This document shows, in pieces, positions 57,060 to 64,000 of a stretch of DNA of 64,000 nucleotides (its first letter is position 1; every line of letters starts with the position of its first letter). Source of the stretch: Harmothoe impar (taxonomy: Eukaryota > Annelida > Polychaeta > Phyllodocida > Polynoidae). The DNA is taken from positions 31,857,618-31,921,617 of the forward strand of contig OX381707.1 in the NCBI GenBank assembly GCA_947462335.1. Direction: 5' to 3'. The notes under the pieces were generated by a model, which was given only the letters and a program-made list of their open reading frames with translations, made no database searches and was not told the DNA's origin. The position numbers and the translations under genes are program-made.

Positions 57060-58400
57060 GCGTTGCCTCACCGGCAGAACCCAGGATTAGGCCTGTGCCC
57101 TGCAGAGGGTTTATAGTAGGCTGGGCTGACGTTATAGCCTGTAGAGAAATCGGGGTAACATCTGGAACATGAAGGTTCACTTTAGTGAGAAATTCATGCA
57201 TGTCTGCTGTTAGAGCCTACCTCTGCAATGGATATCATGAGAGTTATTGTTGTTACAATATAATTATAGAGATGATAATCCAACCTGCCTACCCTATAGT
57301 ATCGAATAATTGTAACATTGTATTCTTCTTTTCACCTTATGTCTGGGATTATCTCTATAACGGTCAAGGTCTACAAGTTATAGCAGTCACAAAAGGCTGT
57401 AGTTCCTAGAAACAAAATTATTCTTTTTCCTTCTAAAACCTAGCGTACCAAAGATCGGTTTAAAAAACTAAGTTGACATTGCCATACAGATAAGCTAATT
57501 CCTGTTATAATCAAACATCAAACGTGTATGCCTAGGGTTACATTCATGAGTATTCTGATCAGCCCAGTAGAAAAGTATGTTTCATGAAAGTGTTCTTGTC
57601 ATTTGATGATAAGGCAATTTTATGACAATATTATTATACACCCTGACAGTGCTATCTACTTTCATTCTGATTGTATATTATCAAAAATATAGCCCCACAC
57701 AACCCTGCTGACATACACTTAGCAATTTACGACATAAGTGTACCCACTTTTGCCATATTACTCTCTAGTCTTTATGACATTGGGGTTGGGGTTATGTTTT
57801 TATGGCACATGAGCTGAGATTGGATGCTGCCCATTGGACGGGAAGCAGACCTAGTTAGTTACAGTTATATTTCTTTCAACAACCATCGGTTTTTACTTTG
57901 GTTTCATTTGGGGACCCGTAAGACTGGCCAATTAGGTTATTCATTCAACTAGACTATCTTCAGATCTGATGTCCATGATAGATTTGTAATTATAATGAAC
58001 ATTAACCCACATACTCTGGCAGATTTGAATCAACAGTAACAATGCCACCAAAGCAAGATGTAAACGAGAGGGTTGCCTAGTACTGACATGGCCAACATGG
58101 CAATCAACCCCTCTTAAAAAGATAACTTTGATTAAATATATTTTGGTTATCAAAATCGACCATGAACTTAGCTCTCACATAACTTGATAATTGAGAGACA
58201 CTGTTGCACCAAGTTTGAAATGTACTAGATTGTACTGATTCTCCAGCAAACCTGACACAAAATCACAGAATACATAAGCCTTGTAAAGTAACAGTAAATG
58301 ACAAAGTATGTGTACAGTTTGAACTCCGTGCACTGCCTGGTCACAGAGGTAAATCATATAGGCGAATCTGTTTTATCTTTGATGTGATTTACTCCCTGCC
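57060..58400. repeat. paralogous pieces incl. block F copy 2
   Basis: CCTGTAGAGAAATC, TCTGGAACATGAAGGTTCAC (about 57,140-57,185) match about 61,700-61,740. Block F copy 2 lies at 57,650-57,900. GTGCACTGCC...AATCTGTTTTATCTTTGATG (58,328-58,385) matches about 47,708-47,770. Confidence 0.6.
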
Positions 58401-58848
58401 ATGTATCACCTTCATCGCACATTGTCTGTGTTTCATATCAAAGGCTAGAGATGAGAAGAGAACACTCCTTTGTGATATCAGTTTTGCCGCTAAACCTAGT
58501 CCTATACAACATTGTGTTCCTTGGAGACCCCATACACCAGTATAACACAGGATGTATTGATTTGATGATGGCAATCATATTTGATGTATAACAGGGTTAT
58601 GGGAAGTAGGACATTGACCTGCAGACTTACCATGCCATGACAAGTTGTTTGCTGCTCAACAATGTGTTTGGAAGCTTCTTGAGTTTTGAGTATAACTATA
58701 GTGGGAAAAGTACCATAGTACGTGACTGTCCACACAGAAGCTGAAGCACGTTCACAGTGACAACTTATGTATTTATACTATGATATGATCATCTATATTG
58801 GTGAATACTCTAGATAAATGGTAGTAAGACATGCCCGAGATTTATGCT

Positions 58849-59708
58849 ATACAGAGAGAAAAGAAATAGAAACACTGTGACTCTCAATTGGGAGTTTGGC
58901 GCCGATCACTGAGGTAACTCTTCCCACACCCAAAAGTGACTCCTTATCATCAGGGAGTCTACATGTACTGACTCTCTTCGCCAAGAGAGTCAAACAGGAG
59001 TCAAAATGGGATGACTCCATAGAAAAGCAGGAGTGAAATCTGTTTGACACTATTATTGTAGGGAGTCAAAATGGGTCATGCAAGGAGATCTTAACAGCTC
59101 CCTTCTCCTTGGTTTCATCATTTACATCAATATGAATGGTGGGAGAAATCCACCAGAATGAAAGATTCAGAAATTTTATTTACTTGATCTCAGCCATCAA
59201 GCTTCACATAGTTAGATATTATTTTCTTTAGTCCATATACTTCTTATCATACATTCCTACTAATTCATGAGTATTAATAAGCTCTGTCTTGATCAGACGA
59301 AGAGGGCCATTTTAAAACCATTATAAAAGGCACTGTTCTGAGAAAAACTCTACAAATGATATTGTTAGGCCCTCTAGTGAAACAGCTCAGAACTGGTGAA
59401 ATATTAAAAGTTTGAGAGTCTGGATAGTTTAGAGGGTTCAAAAGGGAGTCGGTTACATGTGACTCCCAATGGAGTAGTGACTCCTCCAAATGGAGTCCTC
59501 CAAGTCATGACTCTGTAAGAAGGGGAGTCAATACCATGTAGGGAGTCAATTAGCTATGACTCTCTTAGAACAGGAGTCATTATAGAGTTATTATAGAGTC
59601 CTACTAATATTAGGGAGTCACTTTAGAGTCATGGGGAGAGTTACCTCAGTGATCGGGGTTGGACTCAAAATTGTGAGTCACAGTGCTTCTACTTCTTTTC
59701 CCTGTGTA
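58849..59708. mobile_element. GGAGTC-rich TIR element, long copy
   Basis: Left end ATACAGAGAGAAAAGAAATA and right end TACTTCTTTTCCCTGTGTAT are inverted, then AACACTGTGACTCTCAATTG against CACAGTGCTTC and GATCACTGAGGTAACTC against GAGTTACCTCAGTGATC. GGAGTC/GACTCC words fill both flanks. The central 59.1-59.4 kb is plain DNA with no transposase. Same family as 50,304-50,546. Confidence 0.85.
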
Positions 59709-59709
59709 T

Positions 59710-60765
59710 CATCCAGTATAGATAAACAAATTTTCAATTCTGTTGTTCTTGAGGGCTACACTTGTATTTGATTCATTGTCACAAACGTGATATTCTGGAT
59801 TGTTCCCCCTCTCGAAATTAGCACAGCTTGGAAAGTATGACCTCTCTCAGGTAACATCCCATTCAATAGTACTTTACATTCACTGTTTTCTAAGATAATT
59901 CATATAACAACTATTCAATTTCCAGTTAGAATTGTAAACCCTCGCACCACTGACCATACAATCCCAATGATAAACACCAAGTCCTCCTTTCAAACAGAAA
60001 ACAGTAAATTATGGGTTGGGGGGTAATCCCTCTGGACATTGTATAAAAGACAGACACCGCTTTTCTATGAAAAAGAGTGACCCCGTGACCCCACCTTGCC
60101 CCGTCAATACTTGTCTACAGCCCCCACAGATAGGGAACATGAAATATTAATTCTACTTCTAGAATGGGTAAAGCCTCTCAACATACAAATTGAACAAGGC
60201 CTTTTCTTTTTTATACCCCTTTCGGTAAAAGATTGTGATTTCAGGTATGCAGACATGATAATTAGTATGCATGCATTAATTTCTTGTATTTAAATCATAG
60301 CAAGTATTACCAAATTCAGTACATTTGTCATAATTATACGCATAACATTGTAGCTTTCTTAGCCATGGGCATTTTAGCACATACATAACCTAATTATCAT
60401 GTTTGCAAGCCAGATGAATGAACATTGTTCAAAGATAAAGTTCCTTAGTGCTCATCTGAGCATAATTTACTTGACTCTAAGGATTGCTTCATGCATGGGC
60501 TTTATCGTGATGTATTAAATTGTATTGGATGTAGAATGTACTTACTGCTCATAATTATAATATTGGAGACAAGTTATATCCCTATACAGGAGTATGGTAC
60601 TGCAAGTCCTTCTCAACAGGAGGTGGCTGCATGTGGCAGGCAGGCAGGAGACAGGCTGGTGTCCCCTTCTCCACTGCTGGTGACGATCAATCACCCTTCT
60701 GACAGGGATCCTTGATTTGGGTGATGGATTGTCTTTTCCATTAACACCAGTATAGAGAGGTTAGG
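59710..60765. other. intergenic stretch, no feature recognised
   Basis: No gene or well-bounded repeat. A short CAGGCAGGCAGG run lies near 60,640. Confidence 0.45.
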
Positions 60766-60769
60766 GTGC

Positions 60770-61760
60770 GGTCAATAGTTTTATGATTGTCTGGGTACAA
60801 GGGCTGCGGAGGACATCTAATTCAAAGCTTGTGTTGTGGCAATGTTTGACAATGTTGAATGAGGCTGGGCAATGTTTCTACTACATGAAGTTTGGGTTAT
60901 AAGCAAATATTGCAGCTCCTGAATGTCATCTTTAAGTGCATCTAAGTCCATGTTCTGCATGAGCTGCATGCTTAAATGGTCAATAAGTGGCATAATTTAC
61001 AAACAGTCAGTTTTAACCAGAACATTGGTTTACCATCACAAGCAAGCTACGAATTCCTAATAATAACAAGTGAAAAAAGATCGGTTCTTTTTCTCTGTTC
61101 TACACTCTATAATTCAACAGAAGCAAAGGGAAACCATCGCAGAAAGGCACGACCACAAAGCTGCCCGTGTCAGATTCAGACCTGTCAACAGGCTGTTTAT
61201 TAAAGAACAGGCCATATTTAGAGGAGAAAAGAACGACAAATGAAGGGAATAAAAACAGGTCACTAACAGTTCACCCATTGTAATTACTTTGTAACGCCTA
61301 GCCTTGAACACACTACTCTGACAACAACCAACCAAGAGATTCACTCGGAATGTGGGTGGGACTTGCATGGATTGACTCTTAGGGTACTTGAGGAGGGTAG
61401 TAACCCGTGGTTATCTGTATAACATCTTTGATTCTGGAAGAACCTGTCTCACAGTTATCATAGTTATGGCAAGGGACCTGCCTAACAAATGGTATCAATA
61501 TTCAAACATACAGCATGAATGACAATAAACTAGGATATGACTATGTTCATGTCTGTAGTAGGAATTTCATAGCTTTCCCATATGTCTTGTCGCTAGAAGA
61601 ACTATCAAGCAGATATTGGGGTTCTCTTTTCACAGGTTAACCTCACTGTTAGATTTGGCTCCTGTCAGGAGTTTACTGTGTGTTAAGCTAACTTTATGTC
61701 CTGTAGATAAATCACACCTGGAACATGGAGGTCCACTTTAGTGAGATACATTTGTGATAT
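60770..61760. repeat. block G copy 2 and a later paralogous piece
   Basis: GTTTTATGATTGTCTGGGTA and AAGGGCTGCGGAGGACATC (60,778-60,830) match 54,400. GTCCTGTAGATAAATCACAC and CTGGAACATGGAGGTCCACT (61,695-61,740) match 57,140. The order agrees with the 54.4-57.2 kb region, implying a long tandem duplication of about 5-6 kb. Confidence 0.6.
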
Positions 61761-61764
61761 TCTG

Positions 61765-63160
61765 TGGTGTATATACCTATACAATCTGCATCTTAATGTG
61801 TAGCATATGCCTTAGGGTATCTGTTGGTCTATGCCTATTATATATCTGTAACACAGTGATCAGAGCTACATTCTAGAGAATTGTTACAAAGTTAAAAAGA
61901 CAACTCTGTTGGTTCGATTTTAAAAATCTACTATTTGGTCTTAGTTTGGGAATCAACAAATAGATATCCTTAGATTTTCTCATGTCAACTGATATAAAAT
62001 ATCAAGAAAAGATAAAACAGGAAACATCGAAAGGTAGGGTGTTGGTAGAAATATGGTTAAGATATTACATAGCCGTGGTGCTGTAACATTAGGCATCCAT
62101 CTCCTAAATATGGAAGATTGAGTTGATGATGCATTTTAGTTAATGAAGGAAAGTATCCATCCCCCTTCTCCTTTTTTAGTATAAGCAAACACTGCTAAAA
62201 TCCTGTAATCAATAGCCCCCTCCCTCCCCTCAGCTATATGTCATACTTAAATAGGTAGTCCCCATTAAGTAAGGTTACAGAAAGGGGCCGGAGGGGAGCG
62301 GACAGGGGACACCACATCACCATTAAACCATTACCCACTGAGGCACCTGTCTCTAGGGGGAGGAGGGTTGGGAGGGGAGGTGAGTAAGACAGCGGGTTGG
62401 ATGTAGTGATAGATGGATGTGTGGCGAGGGTTGGGGGATAATGCTAGGAGCGGGGTTGAATGTATAGGTGTGTGTTTAGCTAGCAAGGGGGGATGACCAG
62501 AACGTCTGGTGCAGGTAGGGGAGACTGATGACAGGGGAGGGAGGGATGGGGCTACTTGTATCATATTTCCTAAAATAGTCCCAGCTCCATGGTAATATAC
62601 ACAGCATATCCAGCGTCTAGCCACAGGTTCCATGGGGAGTCTGTATTGTACAGCATCTAATATTAAATTTCCATAAGCTTTGAAAATATGGGTTGACTAT
62701 TTCTGCATCCGGTGTCTAAATACACACGATGACAATACCTGTGTAAGTTATATAGTCCACTGATATGATCTATAGTTGTTGGTGTATATTATCGGTACAG
62801 AATAGTACCTCATGTAGTTTATTCCACACATGATACATTTCAGCGGTTTTGTATTGGCAAGAGTTGTTACCTGCGTACCGTTTGACAGGTGTGCCTCACA
62901 GACACGCTAATGAAAGAGTGACAGACAAAGAGTAGCAGAAAAAGAAACTGAAGGATACAGACAGAGTAATGTATGTAGCCATGCGGTTTTCAGAGTGATG
63001 AAGGTAAATCTTTCAATTATCCCAAAATTTAATGTACCTCTTGAACCTATTAGACATCCTCCACAACATTCCCAGACAATCAAACCTTCAATTGGTAAAA
63101 ACAAAACTAATGGAAGTAGTATAGTATGTATCGGAACGGGACTATGGTTAACTACTGTTT
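61765..63160. other. intergenic; G-rich patch at 62.28-62.64 kb
   Basis: The patch is full of GGGAGG, GGGGTTG and GGATG runs and produces a 100-codon proline-rich minus-strand frame that I regard as compositional. No other feature. Confidence 0.45.
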
Positions 63161-63179
63161 ATTACTCAATCGACATGCA

Positions 63180-63475
63180 GCCAATCAGAGGCCTCCCTTT
63201 TGGCGGGAAATTCAAAAGCAGCCAATGAGAGGCCTCCCTTTTGGCGGGAAATTCAAATAGGTCACGTGACCGAAAGTGACCTACTTCCGGTCACGTGACC
63301 TTTGGGCGGGAAATTCAAATAGGTCATGTGACCGGAAGTGACCTACTTAAGAGGGTCACGTGACCACCATGTTGGCGGGAAATTCAAATAGGTCACGTGA
63401 CTGGAAGTGACCTACTTAAGGGGGTCACGTGACTACTAGGTTGGCGCGAATTTCAAAATAAGTCACTTGAGATTT
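63180..63475. promoter_or_regulatory. tandem array of CCAAT, GGCGGGAAA, GTCACGTGAC and ETS words
   Basis: Units follow at steps of about 41, 62, 69 and 69 bp. Two AGCCAAT boxes (63,179 and 63,220), five E2F-like sites (GGCGGGAAA at 63,202, 63,243, 63,305, 63,374; GGCGCGAA at 63,443), five perfect GTCACGTGAC palindromes (63,261, 63,290, 63,355, 63,392, 63,424), one GTCATGTGAC variant, and CCGGAAGTGAC or similar ETS sites between them. Each word matches a known transcription-factor consensus (NF-Y, E2F/DP, bHLH-ZIP, ETS). No convincing gene start follows within the window; a target could lie beyond 64 kb or on the minus strand. It could also be an amplified mobile-repeat piece. Confidence 0.6.
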
Positions 63476-63540
63476 TTATGGATAAATAAATTTTAAAAAG
63501 AAAAAGCAAGCTGAAAGCTTGCTAAAAAATAATTTAAAAA

Positions 63541-63640
63541 TGCGGCTCTTTTTTTTAGGGGGGGGAGGGGCACTCTGGGGGGCACTCTTTAAGATGCATG
63601 GGGGGGGAGGGGGGAGGGGGGAGGGGAGGGGAAGGGTTTT
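63541..63640. repeat. poly-G / GGGGAGG purine tract
   Basis: Runs of 7-9 G interrupted by single A bases, with quadruplex potential. It also opens a false 80-codon frame. Confidence 0.8.
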
Positions 63641-63648
63641 TAAGAGTG

Positions 63649-63695
63649 AGACTCGCCTCTCTGCCCTCTCTTTTAGAGGGCAGAGAGGCGAGTCT
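63649..63695. other. perfect 21-bp hairpin with 5-base loop
   Basis: AGACTCGCCTCTCTGCCCTC plus T, loop CTTTT, and the exact reverse complement. A very stable stem next to the purine tract. It is not followed by a T run, so a pol III terminator role is not suggested. Probably a small foldback remnant. Confidence 0.85.
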
Positions 63696-64000
63696 ACTGG
63701 TTCGTCTACTTACAATGAAATGTATCATGATGCGTTTATGATGATGTGCATCATGATGTGACTATCTTACATCCCTATAAGAAATAAGCAAGGTCTCTCT
63801 CCTATACATAGGCGTACTTACACTGGCTATTTGTAAACTAATTTCTCTTGAATCAATTAACAGCTTACATTTTTTCTTAGATGTCATCTGACAGCTTCTT
63901 GCTAGGCTAAGATATTGTTAAATAAACAACTTGGAAAGCTAATTACAGTTTTCTGGGCTTGAAATATAGTCTTTCAACAGCGACAGCCCCCTTTTCTCAT

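Noticed and set aside
62331..62633. 100-codon proline-rich minus-strand frame
   Set aside because: Explained by the G-rich patch on the plus strand.

Overview
This window looks like non-coding, transposon-rich DNA from an animal nuclear genome. The single clear gene is an intron-bearing class A (rhodopsin-family) G protein-coupled receptor. Around it lie short TIR elements (MITEs), foldback elements, tRNA-derived SINEs, a 5'-truncated non-LTR retrotransposon, a solo LTR and minisatellites. There is no operon structure, rRNA gene or CRISPR array. The style (many TIR families, marine-invertebrate-type repeat proteins, large GPCR repertoire) suggests a marine invertebrate, perhaps a lancelet, hemichordate, echinoderm or lophotrochozoan. 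I cannot fix the species by eye.

Layout. 0-22 kb: mosaic of old duplicated blocks and TIR elements, including a 1.6 kb element filled with minisatellites (7.18-8.79 kb), an ACGTA-rich element (12.6-13.5 kb) and a 2.4 kb element whose core is a giant inverted array of a ~15-bp repeat (14.4-16.9 kb). 22.2-31.2 kb: a TATA box plus splice-donor exon (22.19-22.30 kb), a tRNA-like SINE, a 3.7 kb TIR transposon with a broken gene encoding a CxxC N-terminus and a CXC (tesmin/TSO1-like) C-terminus, then the GPCR coding exon (28,771-29,829). The GPCR exon sits between two ~290 bp direct repeats, one of which holds a 600-bp insertion. 31-46 kb: sparse sequence, a second 4-bp-TSD element (34.3 kb), an 8-bp-TSD MITE (36.4 kb), the LINE fragment (38.8-40.0 kb) and a solo LTR (40.5-41.3 kb). 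46-62 kb: diverged paralogous segments repeated two to three times, interrupted by young TIR elements. 63.2-63.5 kb: a tandem array of promoter-type sites (CCAAT, E2F-like GGCGGGAAA, GTCACGTGAC, ETS).

Interpretation. Several paralogous block pairs act as filled/empty site comparisons and give exact insertion boundaries. The TATA/exon at 22.2 kb and the acceptor at 28,754 are compatible with one transcription unit for the receptor, with a 6.4 kb intron swollen by the 3.7 kb transposon; this is inference. Everything was read by eye, without alignment or database searches; repeat edges marked 'about' are approximate.
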